A stretch of 64,000 bases of DNA from Aureispira sp050633105 (GCA_050633105.1 JBOEFW010000007.1:1-64000); one strand, 5' to 3'. Counted from the stretch's first letter, positions 9,010-18,702 are shown. Made by a program: numbers and translations. Notes: generated by a model not told the origin, from the sequence alone.

Positions 9010-10836
9010 ATGGAGAATCCAAACGAAATTAAAATCAAAGATAGCTTTCAATCTGTTCAGGAGGAAGTGGATAAGTTTACTCGACACATGCAAAGTGGAT
9101 GGACAGAAAAAGGCACTTGGAGTGATGAAGCAAAACAGTTACAAACACGATTTAGCTCTTTTGTTAATGCGCTTAATAAATTAAATATAAAAGTAGAGAA
9201 GAGTGCTCAACAGGGAATCTATGTCCAGCCTGTAAGAAATAGCCTCCAAGAATTAATAGCCTTTGAATCAAGGTATACAGATAGCTCTACTTTTCCTGTC
9301 TTAAATAAAAATCTAATTTCTAATAATAGTAGCGATAGAAGGGAAATTCTTGAACAAATAACCAACTACAGAACTCTAATAAACGATGTATTAGGAGCTC
9401 TGCTAAATCCTCTAAAATCCCTAACCAAAATATTTAATACGTTCTCTCAACATTTAACTGCTTTTGAGGCAGAATTACAAACTATAGGTCAAACAATAGC
9501 TATAGAAACACTTCAAAAGCAAACACAAATAATTCTAAATTTCAGAAATCAACATAGTGATAATGACATCTTTTCTCCAACTATAATCTTAGATGATATA
9601 GTGAAAATAAAAGATTTTAAAGAGCAAATCATATCTCGCCAAGAAACGCTCCAAACACTTGCAGAACAGTTAACACTTAAAGAGAGTTTAGCTAAAGATT
9701 TTACTCCTTTTATACGAACATTGGATTCTTTTAACATGGAACTACAAGAGGCTAGTCATAGCATCAATGTAAAAGTTTTTAAAGAGCAAATCCAATCCAT
9801 TACAATATTTCAAAATGAACATTATAAAAATGAGGTCTTTGTCTTTGAAGTGGATGCTACTTCTGTCAACACTTATCAAGATGAATTTGCCAACATCCAA
9901 ACAACATTAGTAGCCTTAATAGAGCAACTACAAAACAAACAAAAATTAGCAGCAGAATTTAATCGTTTTGTCAAAGAACTCCAAGATTTCAATATAAGGG
10001 TGCTAGATGCCTCTAAGGATATAGATACTCAAACGATTCTAAATCAAATCCAAGTCTTAGAAAGCTTCAAAGAACAAAACAGTGAGAAGGGAATTTTTTG
10101 CCCTACTATTGATTTTAGTAATAAAGGTCAAATCATAACTCTCCAACAAGAAATTGCAAACTTTCACCAACAACTATTAAATGATCTACCTACAGATTTA
10201 AGGAAATTAGAAAACGCAAAGAGAGAAGCAGAAGAACAAGTAAGAAGAAATCAATTCGAAGCTACTTTAAAGATTATTACTGATAATCATCAAGATCAAC
10301 TTAGTATCAAAAAAGAACTAAAAAAAGAATATGATAACCTAATAGCAATCCATCGTGATGCTTCTAGAGAAATTACACCAAACCTTCTTCAAAGAGTAGA
10401 AATACTTCAAGCAGATGTTGAAATAGAGCCATCTCCTATTACTTCATCAGATGATGATTCCCTAGAAGAGACAGGAGTTTTAATTATAGATGGTACCGAG
10501 GTTGATGAAGATCAGCTTATCGCTTTCATTCAAGGTGAATTGCCTGATAATGCCCAAACAGATTATACCAAACCATTAAACAAACTACTAGCAAGACAAG
10601 GAAAAGCAACCGCTAATCATATTGTAAATGATCGAAATGTATTACATTATTCTGCTGGAGCTGTAGGAAAAGCTGGAGGTTGTAGTTTATTCTATATTGT
10701 TTATGATAATAATGATGTGGAATTAGTAGGTATTGGGGCGCATACCGATAAAAATGAAAAAGGAAAACCCATAACAGTCGGATATTATTTATACTGGACG
10801 AACCATTTACCTACCTATATTACCCTAAAAAAATAA
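9010..10836 (+). CDS. Helical-repeat protein with small C-terminal domain
   Basis: Unrecognised 608-residue protein without a signal peptide. It contains three clear repeats of about 87 residues at roughly 138-224, 225-311 and 312-396, each running LAxxFxxFxxxLxxFNxxL, then a helix with QIxxIxxFxxxH, IFxPxI, and a closing helix with LxxLxEQL; a more divergent copy precedes them. A charged coiled coil (about 400-465) and an acidic linker (470-500) lead to a compact C-terminal domain at about 520-608 with YSAGAVGKAGGCSLFYIVYD and VELVGIGAHTDKN. The long-stalk-plus-small-tip layout resembles effector or toxin proteins, but no catalytic site is recognised and no small immunity-type gene follows. 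Its DNA looks more AT-rich than its neighbours, hinting at transfer. A strong terminator follows. Confidence 0.75.
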   Translation: MENPNEIKIKDSFQSVQEEVDKFTRHMQSGWTEKGTWSDEAKQLQTRFSSFVNALNKLNIKVEKSAQQGIYVQPVRNSLQELIAFESRYTDSSTFPVLNKNLISNNSSDRREILEQITNYRTLINDVLGALLNPLKSLTKIFNTFSQHLTAFEAELQTIGQTIAIETLQKQTQIILNFRNQHSDNDIFSPTIILDDIVKIKDFKEQIISRQETLQTLAEQLTLKESLAKDFTPFIRTLDSFNMELQEASHSINVKVFKEQIQSITIFQNEHYKNEVFVFEVDATSVNTYQDEFANIQTTLVALIEQLQNKQKLAAEFNRFVKELQDFNIRVLDASKDIDTQTILNQIQVLESFKEQNSEKGIFCPTIDFSNKGQIITLQQEIANFHQQLLNDLPTDLRKLENAKREAEEQVRRNQFEATLKIITDNHQDQLSIKKELKKEYDNLIAIHRDASREITPNLLQRVEILQADVEIEPSPITSSDDDSLEETGVLIIDGTEVDEDQLIAFIQGELPDNAQTDYTKPLNKLLARQGKATANHIVNDRNVLHYSAGAVGKAGGCSLFYIVYDNNDVELVGIGAHTDKNEKGKPITVGYYLYWTNHLPTYITLKK

Positions 10837-10848
10837 TATTCATAAATG

Positions 10849-10886
10849 ACAATAGCTCTAGTTAAATCTAGGGCTATTGTTTTTTT
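10849..10886 (+). terminator. Intrinsic terminator
   Basis: A 13-bp stem (10849-10861 with 10868-10880, six-base loop, one wobble pair) followed by a run of seven Ts. It ends the two-gene unit at 7863-10836. Confidence 0.88.
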
Positions 10887-11098
10887 CCCTTAGCCTAATT
10901 ACATTCCCCAAATTTGGCCGTACCGTCATTATTCCTTATATATGTCTTCTATTGTCTTAACAAACTGTTAAAAGAGCGAAGAGGCAATACTATCATACCA
11001 TAATACAAAGTCTCTAAACCAATTCGAACATTTATCTAATCCTTCATGGGAGTACCCTTGCTACTAACAGCACGACCTCCTCAAAACAATGCAACAAT

Positions 11099-13534
11099 AT
11101 GAGACAAAACGTACGCTATTTCTGGAGCTTGGTTATAGCTTTGGGTTTTCTGCTGCCTTCGGCCAATGCCCAATTGGTCAATTACGAAGAAACTTGGCAA
11201 GAATTCCTAAAAAATCCCAAGACTTCTGCCATTAGCAAACTCACCGAACCCAGCAAAGAACAAGTCGCCAATTACCTCAAATATTCCTTGATGTATGCCA
11301 ACTCTTACTTCTGTGCCGATGACTTAAGTCAGTCTGAAAAAATGCTGCGTCAAGTAGCAAGCATTGATAAAGAAAGACAAGAAAACATTCCTGGATTTAT
11401 CGCCAAATATGAAGAGTTAAAGCAAAAAGTAGCGGCTTACAAAGCGGCAGATAAAGCTTGGGGACGTTTTGTAGGTGGAACGGCTGTCAAAGCTTCCGAA
11501 CTCAATGCAGGCATTCTACAAGAAGCCAAAAGTGTGTGTGAGAAAGGTACCTTAGCCAAGTTTTTCTACATGACTTCTATGGATTTTTATTGCTCTGGTG
11601 ACTTAGTGAAAGCCAAAGGCCACTTTGTGAACCGTGTACAAAAGTTGGTAGACAAGACCTCTTTTGAGCCATCTCAGGTGCCTGGCATGGAAGACCGAGT
11701 GAATAAAATGAAAAAAGTATGGGCCGCTATGGCTAAACTGGATCCAGCTTGGGCCAAATTCATAGAAACCGATGTTTCTCCTGGTTTTGATACCGAAATG
11801 CCTGTGGTAGAGTGTTATTCTATTCCCAATATGAAAGCCTATATTTTGCGTGCAACTGCTGATATTTGTACCATAGGCGATGAAATGTTGAAAAAAATTA
11901 AGGCATTAGAAGCCACCAATACCCACAAAATTCCTGCTGATGTAGCCGCCAAAATCAAATGGTTAGAAAAAGCAGTTGCAGAAAACAACAAAGGCCTAGC
12001 TGGCCTCAACAAAGCTTGGAAGAAGTTCTTACCAGAAAGCAAAGTAACAGATAGTAACTACGGTCATGAGTTTGAATGTGACCGCAGTGCTGAAGTGAAA
12101 GCCTACATTATGGATGGTTTTGCCGATCCTTGTGGAGGTGGTAGCGATGCCTTGAAGGAAATTGCTCGCATTCAAAAAGAACATAAGCCTACCTTGGACA
12201 CAGAGACCATGACCAAGCTTAAACAGCTCAAAGCACGCGTCAACAAAGAAGCAGCCAACCTTGCAAAGTTAAACGAAGCATGGGAAGACTTTTTACCAGA
12301 TGATAAAGTCAATGGAAAATTAGATTTTCCTTATGAATATTGTGATAAAGAAGCACAAATCAAGGCATATGTGATGGATGGTACCATCAACTTTTGTTCA
12401 AAAGGCAAGGCACGTTTAGCTGATATTGAGAAAGTACGCAGCACCGATGATCCTGAATTGGCCGCAGCTGTTACCAAAAAGATTGACGCCTTACAAGCCA
12501 AACAAGACGAATCTGATGCGGACTTAGCCGACCTCAACAAAGCGTGGAAGCTATATACCAGCACCGATAAGGTAATGGCCTGGAAAGAAGGCTTCCCTAA
12601 AAAAGATACAGGAACTGTTCGCGACAACATTCGCTTAGTGAAGTTTTATTGTGATAAAATTGCCCAAACCAAAGCTTGGGTGATCAAAGGACAATTAGAC
12701 CCTTGTGAGAAAGGAGAGCCTTATTTAAAGAAAATTGAAAAGCTCAAAAAAGAAGCAAAACTTCGCTACGATGACGAGTTAACCTGTCAAGTAGGTCGTT
12801 TACGCGCCAAAGTCTACCAATGTAAGTACTGGGCCTTGGTCCTCCAAGCTTGGAAAGTCACTTATGAAGAATGTAAGCGTTTTGGCCCTGCTTCCTCTAA
12901 GATTATGTATGCTGATTTGAACTCGGATGAATTACCTTGTGAGACTACGGTAGAGTACAAGCAATTGGGTAAAATTGGTATCCAGTATACCATCACTACT
13001 TTTTTATGTCAGAAAATCAATTTGGCAAAAATGGGTGATCCTGAATACTACAAAAAAATTGCTACTTGGGTAGACAATGAAGTCTTGAGCAAATACTGTG
13101 AAGCCAATATGCGTTGTAAGGAAGATTTCTACATTTACTTAGAAGGCCATACCGATGGAAATCGCTTTTCTGGTGCAAAGTATGATAAGTCTTTAAATAT
13201 TCCAGCAGGAACCCCTTATACCCACTTTGTACAAAGCAGCAATGCTTCAGTAGATACAACAAAGAAACAAACACGAAACATTACTACCGACCTTAAATCG
13301 AATATGGAATTGGGTATTGCTCGTGCTTGGACGGTCAAACAACAATTAGATTTCATGAAAGTGCCCATTACCGTAGGGGCTTACGAACATCCTTCTAGTG
13401 AGAAAGGAGGAGAATACAGACGTATTGAGATCGAATTGAACATCACCAACTTGATGTTGGATTTTTATGAGAAAACACTAAAAGCCTTGGTAGAGAAATC
13501 AGGCATAGGCAATCGTCCAAAAACAGGGTGTTAA
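11099..13534 (+). CDS. Secreted C-x17-C repeat protein with OmpA-like C-terminus (paralog A)
   Basis: An exported 811-residue protein of a family I do not recognise. A signal peptide (VIALGFLLPSANAQ) is followed by an N-terminal domain (QLVNYEETWQEFL) and five modules of about 90 residues, each with two cysteines at exact C-x17-C spacing, for example CDRSAEVKAYIMDGFADPC; the first is near residue 147. Modules are linked by helices with LNKAWKKFLP-type starts. The last ~230 residues contain an OmpA-like peptidoglycan-binding element: EGHTDG (His about 684) and LGIARAW (Arg about 742), then GGEYRRIEIEL, though a ~45-residue insertion separates the halves. It is probably anchored to the cell wall with disulfide-braced helical repeats outside the inner membrane. 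Two paralogs lie at 19038 and 21487. Confidence 0.85.
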   Translation: MRQNVRYFWSLVIALGFLLPSANAQLVNYEETWQEFLKNPKTSAISKLTEPSKEQVANYLKYSLMYANSYFCADDLSQSEKMLRQVASIDKERQENIPGFIAKYEELKQKVAAYKAADKAWGRFVGGTAVKASELNAGILQEAKSVCEKGTLAKFFYMTSMDFYCSGDLVKAKGHFVNRVQKLVDKTSFEPSQVPGMEDRVNKMKKVWAAMAKLDPAWAKFIETDVSPGFDTEMPVVECYSIPNMKAYILRATADICTIGDEMLKKIKALEATNTHKIPADVAAKIKWLEKAVAENNKGLAGLNKAWKKFLPESKVTDSNYGHEFECDRSAEVKAYIMDGFADPCGGGSDALKEIARIQKEHKPTLDTETMTKLKQLKARVNKEAANLAKLNEAWEDFLPDDKVNGKLDFPYEYCDKEAQIKAYVMDGTINFCSKGKARLADIEKVRSTDDPELAAAVTKKIDALQAKQDESDADLADLNKAWKLYTSTDKVMAWKEGFPKKDTGTVRDNIRLVKFYCDKIAQTKAWVIKGQLDPCEKGEPYLKKIEKLKKEAKLRYDDELTCQVGRLRAKVYQCKYWALVLQAWKVTYEECKRFGPASSKIMYADLNSDELPCETTVEYKQLGKIGIQYTITTFLCQKINLAKMGDPEYYKKIATWVDNEVLSKYCEANMRCKEDFYIYLEGHTDGNRFSGAKYDKSLNIPAGTPYTHFVQSSNASVDTTKKQTRNITTDLKSNMELGIARAWTVKQQLDFMKVPITVGAYEHPSSEKGGEYRRIEIELNITNLMLDFYEKTLKALVEKSGIGNRPKTGC

Positions 13535-13576
13535 GAAGAACTTCTTAAAATAAATTTTTCTTAGGAAAGGAAATAG

Positions 13577-13610
13577 AAGGTATTTCAATTAATTTTGGAA
13601 TACCTTTTTC
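13577..13610 (+). terminator. Intrinsic terminator
   Basis: Stem 13577-13588 with 13595-13606 (12 bp, one wobble pair), followed by a T-rich stretch, 43 bases after the stop of paralog A. Confidence 0.7.
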
Positions 13611-13635
13611 CTTTTAGAACTAAGAGTAATGGAGT

Positions 13636-14121
13636 TTAGGTGCTTGTTCTTGAAGGAAGCTCTTGCCCTAATTTATAGAATAGAAAATAATGTAACTTCT
13701 CAAAAACCACCGTATCAGAGAGCATACCTTCCCCTATAAAAAGTTGTCCCTGCTGGTGTTTAATCATCAAATAAGCACTCCCTGCATGGTCAATTTTTTG
13801 AATGTTAAAGATGTCTTTGTAAGCAATGGTTATTTGCCTAAACATAAACAAGGGACTCTGCTGGGGGCAAATAAAATAGTCCTCCTTCAAAATCAATTCT
13901 TTTTTAGTAAAAAAAGATCGATTAAGACAGCTCCAAAAGACAAGACAGATCAAACTTAGCAAAGCACAAAGTAGTTGGACAACTCCTAATTCAGAAGAAG
14001 CCAAACTCCAATACAAAAACAGCCCCGTCCCTCCTCCAAAAGTCAAAAAGAGCAGGACAAAACGATAACGTTCCAATTGATAGGGATAATGGATATCTTC
14101 GGAGGAGTCTTTCATATTCAT
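13636..14121 (-). CDS. Small membrane protein, possibly PH-like
   Basis: A 161-residue protein with two adjacent hydrophobic segments (about residues 22-40, LLFLTFGGGTGLFLYW, and 46-66, VVQLLCALLSLICLVFWSCL) followed by a ~90-residue soluble part. The soluble part (KKELILKEDYFICPQQ, TIAYKDIFNIQKID, AYLMIKHQQGQLFIGEG) looks like the beta-rich pattern of membrane-anchored PH-like proteins, but the match is weak. Start at the first of two nearby Met codons. It is followed on the same strand upstream by the hypothetical gene at 14205, with 83 bases between. Function unknown; it may be a small sensor or simply a membrane-associated protein. Confidence 0.55.
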   Translation of the reverse strand: MNMKDSSEDIHYPYQLERYRFVLLFLTFGGGTGLFLYWSLASSELGVVQLLCALLSLICLVFWSCLNRSFFTKKELILKEDYFICPQQSPLFMFRQITIAYKDIFNIQKIDHAGSAYLMIKHQQGQLFIGEGMLSDTVVFEKLHYFLFYKLGQELPSRTST

Positions 14122-14204
14122 GTTGTTGATTGTTTTTAATGAAGTTATCCACTAATTTTAAAACAATGGTTAATCTTGTTGTACGAAAGAGTAAGAGTTC
14201 TCTT

Positions 14205-15155
14205 TTATATCGTTTCATAAGAAGTATTCCAAAACCATTCATCCTCCAACCATCTAGCATATTGATTACACGCCTCCTTATAAGAAGACATTGGATCAGA
14301 CAACGCATATTGCCAGCCCTTAAGATCATTGACAACGTAACTTTGAATTGTTTCTTTATACCCTATTGATAAATAGCCATAACAATCCACTAAACTCTTT
14401 AAAGCCTTCATGAGATCAAAATAGTCAATATCAAGCGTATCAAAACCGTCTCCAAAACTGCTAATGTATTGATCCCGTAACGTGCGTTGTAATTCGTCGA
14501 TCGCTTCCGAAAGATACGTACTTTTTGGGCAATAGATTGGTGTTAAGAAAGTGTGCAAATAATCCATACAATCTACTTTGATTTTACGTTGTGCCACTTC
14601 CACGTCTTCAAAACAATGGAGCGAGGGGATTGAAAAATTGCTAAAAACAATGTTCTTAAAACCCAGTTCAAAAAACAGCCAAGCCGTCCCATTATTAACC
14701 AAACACCAATACTCTAATTGATTGCGATGCTCTTGATTTAAATCTTCCAAAAGATAAAACAAGCCAATATCAACCACCATTGTTTTAGGTAATTGAAGCT
14801 GTAAAAAGTACTTAGAACTCTCCAAAGGAATTTGAAAATCAATTGCTATAAAACAATCGGTTTGAGCATTCGGAAATTCATCCAACAAATCAGCAGAATC
14901 CAACAAAGGAATATCCGAAAAATCGGTTCCAATACCCTGCAAATTAAAAGCGTGGGTTGTTCGGCTTTTCCAGATACAAGAAGGCTCTTTTGCTGTTTCC
15001 CAACCCTCCACGTCAAATGCAAGTTCTGTTTTTCTAGAGTATACTTTGATCCATTCTGCTTGCTCCCACCACTGATAACCCAAAATGTATTCCTTTGGAA
15101 TACACTCTAGAAGGTTACTTATAAATTGTTCTTTTAATTGGTTGAGTTCTGTCAT
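14205..15155 (-). CDS. Hypothetical protein
   Basis: A 316-residue soluble protein of no family that I recognise. It is acidic and aromatic-rich, with clusters such as YQWWEQAEWIKVYSRKTELAFDVEGWE near the start and WLEDEWFWNTSYETI at the end. No signal peptide, membrane helix, cysteine motif or nucleotide site is visible. It stands upstream of the small membrane protein on the same strand and may share a transcript with it. Its own upstream region (15156 onward) is a long, AT-rich stretch with an unresolved NN and a GCGA-loop hairpin. The unbroken frame and even amino-acid composition support a real gene. Confidence 0.6.
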   Translation of the reverse strand: MTELNQLKEQFISNLLECIPKEYILGYQWWEQAEWIKVYSRKTELAFDVEGWETAKEPSCIWKSRTTHAFNLQGIGTDFSDIPLLDSADLLDEFPNAQTDCFIAIDFQIPLESSKYFLQLQLPKTMVVDIGLFYLLEDLNQEHRNQLEYWCLVNNGTAWLFFELGFKNIVFSNFSIPSLHCFEDVEVAQRKIKVDCMDYLHTFLTPIYCPKSTYLSEAIDELQRTLRDQYISSFGDGFDTLDIDYFDLMKALKSLVDCYGYLSIGYKETIQSYVVNDLKGWQYALSDPMSSYKEACNQYARWLEDEWFWNTSYETI

Positions 15156-15687
15156 AAAGCATTAAATTTTTAACTGGTATATTTACTCGCACAAAAACAT
15201 TCCTTTTCTGGCCAAGTTGCTATCTTATTCATGGGACTATTGAAGCTAAGTCTATTAGTCAGTAACTAATTTATTAGATTACTAAAACGAGTTTTAATTG
15301 GAACTAAAATAGCTTTACGGAGCCTTTTTTTACTTACGCGAGTGAGTAAATTGGTTCGAGTTCCTACTCATTTTACTGCATCATGCCTTTGACATTCCAC
15401 TAAGAGCAAGTTTAAATTTTTTATCAATGAAAAACAAGCCTTTATGAACNNCTAAATTTCTCCACTAACTTTTTGTCAGAACCACTAATTATTGATTTTC
15501 AACCTTAATACATTTTAAACAAACTCTAAAGTCTTTTTTTAACAACTTCATCTTGCGCCTAAAAATTTATCTTTTTTTTATCCAAAACTTATTCCCCTTC
15601 CAAACAGTTCCATTTCTTACAACCAAAATAGATAACAACTTTTTAAGATAAGCTGTCCTAGCTACAAATCGATGATAGCCAACAATA
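15156..15687. other. Long intergenic region with hairpins and an unresolved NN
   Basis: No convincing gene on either strand. It holds a hairpin at 15329-15350 (nine pairs closing a GCGA tetraloop); part of its right arm can instead pair with TACTCAT near 15375. Two undetermined bases (NN) stand at 15450-15451. The rest is plain AT-rich sequence. Confidence 0.5.
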
Positions 15688-15688
15688 A

Positions 15689-15720
15689 AAAGGCGTTCTA
15701 ATACCAATTAGAACGCCTTT
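15689..15720 (-). terminator. Intrinsic terminator of the peroxiredoxin gene
   Basis: A perfect 14-bp stem (15689-15702 with 15707-15720, loop of four). Read on the minus strand it is followed by a T run, and it lies 30 bases beyond the stop of the peroxiredoxin-like gene. Confidence 0.85.
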
Positions 15721-15749
15721 CCTTTATTTTAATCTCATTGACAAACAAT

Positions 15750-16385
15750 CTATAGTGCCGCCAATACTTCACTAGGTTCTGCTCTCTTCGTATAATCCTC
15801 ACTAACAAAACGATAGGTAATTTTTCCTGCTTGATTCACCACAAAGGTAGCAGGCATTGGCAGTTCTGCTTCTTCATTACCGTTGTGCTTGTTTAAATCA
15901 ATTCCAAAGTTACCATAGACGGTTTGCAAATCTTGGGGCAATCCAATCACTAGCCCAAGCTGTTGTGCCAATTCATTGTTTAAATCCGTCAAGACTTCAA
16001 ATGACAATTCGTTTTTCTCTGTTGTTGTTAAGGAACTATCAGGTGTTTCTGGAGTGATCGCTACCAATTGCGCTCCTTTGGCTTTGATTTCTGGTAATAA
16101 CGCCTGAAACGCTTTTAATTCTAAATTACAATAAGGGCACCAACCTCCTCTATAAAAAGTCATAATTAAAGGTCCTTTCTCTAATAATTGGGCTAAATCC
16201 ACTTGATTTCCCTGTGCATTGGATAAGGTTGTTGTGACAAAATCATCCCCTACTTTTACAGCGCTGTCCGCTAATTGCTGTGCTTTAAGATCGGCTGTAG
16301 CTTTATCCATAATGGCTAAAGTATCTGCTCCAATTTTTGCTCTTCCTGCTTGATTTGTTGTTAATAAACGTTCTGCTAAAGACAT
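15750..16385 (-). CDS. Peroxiredoxin-like (AhpC/TSA family) protein
   Basis: A cytoplasmic peroxiredoxin-like protein that probably reduces peroxides or another thiol-linked substrate. The motif FYRGGWCPYCNLEL near residue 93 places a Cys pair (CPYC) where AhpC/TSA proteins have their peroxidatic Cys, and the flanking MTFYRGG, VAITPET and PMPATFVVNQAGKI strands fit the thioredoxin fold. The CxxC arrangement is that of the AhpC/TSA-like subgroup (PRX-like 2), not of classical 2-Cys AhpC. I chose the Met of MSLAERLLTTNQ (ATG complement at 16383-16385) over an upstream Met 12 residues earlier, because the extra residues are hydrophobic without forming a plausible signal peptide. Ends at a strong terminator. 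It is transcribed alone. Confidence 0.85.
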   Translation of the reverse strand: MSLAERLLTTNQAGRAKIGADTLAIMDKATADLKAQQLADSAVKVGDDFVTTTLSNAQGNQVDLAQLLEKGPLIMTFYRGGWCPYCNLELKAFQALLPEIKAKGAQLVAITPETPDSSLTTTEKNELSFEVLTDLNNELAQQLGLVIGLPQDLQTVYGNFGIDLNKHNGNEEAELPMPATFVVNQAGKITYRFVSEDYTKRAEPSEVLAAL

Positions 16386-16611
16386 ATCGTTGTGTATTGA
16401 TTGTGATAGTAAAAAAAGCAAGCTACAAAAACGATGATAGACATACTAATGTATCTACATTAATTGACATTTCATTAACAATAGTACGCAGTTATCTTGG
16501 AACACTCCGTGGTTAGTATCTCCCTTTCTAAAAAACTTTCTAGGTTTCCCTTTATCTTTAGTATTCTACTAAAAAACAACTTCCTTATCCTTCTTATAAA
16601 TTCCTCTTACC

Positions 16612-17454
16612 ATGCTATTAGAAATTGCTATTGGAGACGCCTATGGTGCAGGCTTTGAATTCACCTCCCCAGAAATCATTCAAAAAGAACATCAACTCGA
16701 CCGTTATTATGGCAGTCGAATAGACGACCTAGAAGCAGGACAATACACAGATGATACGCAAATGTCTATGGCCATTGTAGAATTGATGCTCAGTGGAACA
16801 ACTTGGACAAAGGAGAGCATTACAAAACATTTCTTAGAAGTATTTCATAGAGATCCCAGACATGGTTATGCTAAGAACTTCTATCAATTCTTGACCCAAC
16901 AGAAAACACCCCAAGACTTTCTAGCCAACATTCGACCACGCAGTAAAAGAAATGGCGCAGCGATGCGCTCCATCCCCATTGGCCTCTATCCTACCCTGTC
17001 CGAAGTGCTTGACAAAGCAGCGCTTCAAGCCAGCATCACCCATGATACCCCTGAAGGTATTGTCTCCGCTAAAGCGGTTGCTTTAATGGCCCACTATTTT
17101 TGTTACCAATTGGGTGCTCCCCAACAACTCAACCAGTTTTTACAACAACAACTCGACTGGTCTTTTGATGATAATAAAACTACCCCTGTCGCTTGTGATG
17201 CCATAGAAACCATTGAAGGTGTTTTAACGGTCTTGCGAAAAGGAAACTCCTTGCGAGAATTACTGGATTTATCGATAAAACTAGGAGGCGATACAGATAG
17301 TGTTGCTAGTATTGCTTGTGGGGCTGCGTCTTTTTCGGCCGCTTATCCCAACGATTGGCCTGCATTTTTGTATACAGATTTAGAGCAGGAAGCTTATGGG
17401 AAGGCGTATTTAGAGGCCTTGGATGCGCGGGTGCTGGGGATGTTTGTGGGATAA
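16612..17454 (+). CDS. ADP-ribosylglycohydrolase family protein
   Basis: A member of the ADP-ribosylglycohydrolase (ARH/DraG) family, which removes ADP-ribose from proteins, nucleic acids or small molecules using two magnesium ions. The N-terminus IGDAYGAGFEF, the metal motif GQYTDDTQMSMAIVELM, SITHDTPEGIVSAKAVALMAH and the C-terminal LGGDTDSVASIACGAAS provide the expected metal-binding Asp, Thr and Gly residues. Length (280) is within the normal range and no truncation is seen. It stands alone, with no neighbouring ADP-ribosyltransferase, so its substrate is open; it may clear host- or phage-related ADP-ribosylation or salvage. Start at the first Met, directly before the conserved GDA element. 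Confidence 0.88.
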   Translation: MLLEIAIGDAYGAGFEFTSPEIIQKEHQLDRYYGSRIDDLEAGQYTDDTQMSMAIVELMLSGTTWTKESITKHFLEVFHRDPRHGYAKNFYQFLTQQKTPQDFLANIRPRSKRNGAAMRSIPIGLYPTLSEVLDKAALQASITHDTPEGIVSAKAVALMAHYFCYQLGAPQQLNQFLQQQLDWSFDDNKTTPVACDAIETIEGVLTVLRKGNSLRELLDLSIKLGGDTDSVASIACGAASFSAAYPNDWPAFLYTDLEQEAYGKAYLEALDARVLGMFVG

Positions 17455-17679
17455 GATTTCAGAGAACCAACAACAAATTACTTTTTTACAAGCCCACCTC
17501 TACTGTAAGACATGAATAAAACAAGCAGCTCCAAAACGCATCCATTAGGACATATATAGTACATTTCCTTACGAAAAAAGATTGCTTCCTTGCGAATATG
17601 ACGCCACCAAAACAATAGCATTTCACTTGCCTTATCTTGTGCAATAGAAAATTAATTCATTTCAATTAAATTATCAAAA

Positions 17680-18678
17680 ATGGCTAAATTAAGCATCCCT
17701 TTATTATCGATCTTTCTATTGTTCTTATTTCAATCTTGTGAAAAAGAAGTAATTGAAGCAGCAGCAACTTCCCAAGCAACACCAACAACGGCTTCTCTGT
17801 CCAAAATCACAGTACAAAACAATGTTTTGGCCTTTGAAACCATCCATGATTATTTGGCATTTGTAGACCATGAAGATTACTCCATGACCGACAAAGTGGT
17901 GGAACATGCTAAAACCCTTCCTTTTGAGAGCTATGGACAACAGCAGAAGAAAGAGATGGACTTTGAGAGTGACTTCATTGAAGCCATTCTAAACAAAGAT
18001 AGAATTGTAAAGATTGGAAAGTGGTTTATCAAAATTAACCCTAAAACAGAACAAGTTTATGCGCTTTCTGATGCGTTCAAAGAACACTATTCTATTTTAG
18101 TCTCCAACAAACCTGCACACAAACACATTCATCAATTTTCTACCGATGATGATGTGATTGCTTTATTACAAGATGAAGCCAATATCAATGCTAAAGGATT
18201 GTTCTGTGGAGAATCTGGAGCCGCTAACCATCCTTTTGATCAAACTCGATACCTAGCCTTTGTTCCTGCTGATTCTTATCCTGCAAGCCGTTATGAGTTT
18301 CCTTGTAAAATCACTTACCTAAAATTGGGTATTTACTACACCTTGAAAGCTTACATGAAAGTGGAAAAAGAAACTAGGTCCCCACATGGAGCAAATGCGA
18401 CTATTTCTACTCATGCTTATCCAAACCTTCCTATTCGTATTTTTTCTCAAAGAAGGTATAAAGTACGTTGTGGGACAGAACATGGCTGGTATACAAAAGT
18501 AACTCCTGTAACAGACAACAAGGTTACTTACAAATCCTACCAAGGAAGCAAACGGTTGCACAAATACCAACTAAGAATTGGATTTGAAGCCGCTTACCCA
18601 GGTAGTGGCGGATATACCAATGTCTGGAATTACTTATTATGGTATCCTTACCAACGTGAAATCAAGCATGGTTACTAA
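17680..18678 (+). CDS. Hypothetical lipoprotein
   Basis: A 332-residue lipoprotein: the signal peptide ends in a lipobox, FLLFLFQSC, with the lipidated Cys at about residue 20. The mature part begins with an Ala/Thr-rich linker, then ETIHDYLAFVDHEDYSMTDK, a start often seen in Bacteroidota lipoproteins of unknown role. The second half is rich in Tyr and basic residues (HAYPNLPIRIFSQRRYKVRCG). No enzyme motif is visible. It lies alone with a good terminator downstream. It is probably attached to the outer membrane, with the side not determinable. It shares no obvious sequence with the neighbouring repeat family. Confidence 0.7.
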   Translation: MAKLSIPLLSIFLLFLFQSCEKEVIEAAATSQATPTTASLSKITVQNNVLAFETIHDYLAFVDHEDYSMTDKVVEHAKTLPFESYGQQQKKEMDFESDFIEAILNKDRIVKIGKWFIKINPKTEQVYALSDAFKEHYSILVSNKPAHKHIHQFSTDDDVIALLQDEANINAKGLFCGESGAANHPFDQTRYLAFVPADSYPASRYEFPCKITYLKLGIYYTLKAYMKVEKETRSPHGANATISTHAYPNLPIRIFSQRRYKVRCGTEHGWYTKVTPVTDNKVTYKSYQGSKRLHKYQLRIGFEAAYPGSGGYTNVWNYLLWYPYQREIKHGY

Positions 18679-18702
18679 ACAACTTTTATAGAATTTGTAC
18701 CA

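Noticed and set aside
9549..9737. Reverse-strand open frame inside the repeat protein
   Set aside because: Shadow of the real gene; no start context or pattern.
15354..15365. GGTTCGAGTTCC, which looks like a tRNA T-arm
   Set aside because: The T-stem does not close properly after the loop, and no acceptor, D or anticodon stems could be placed around it.
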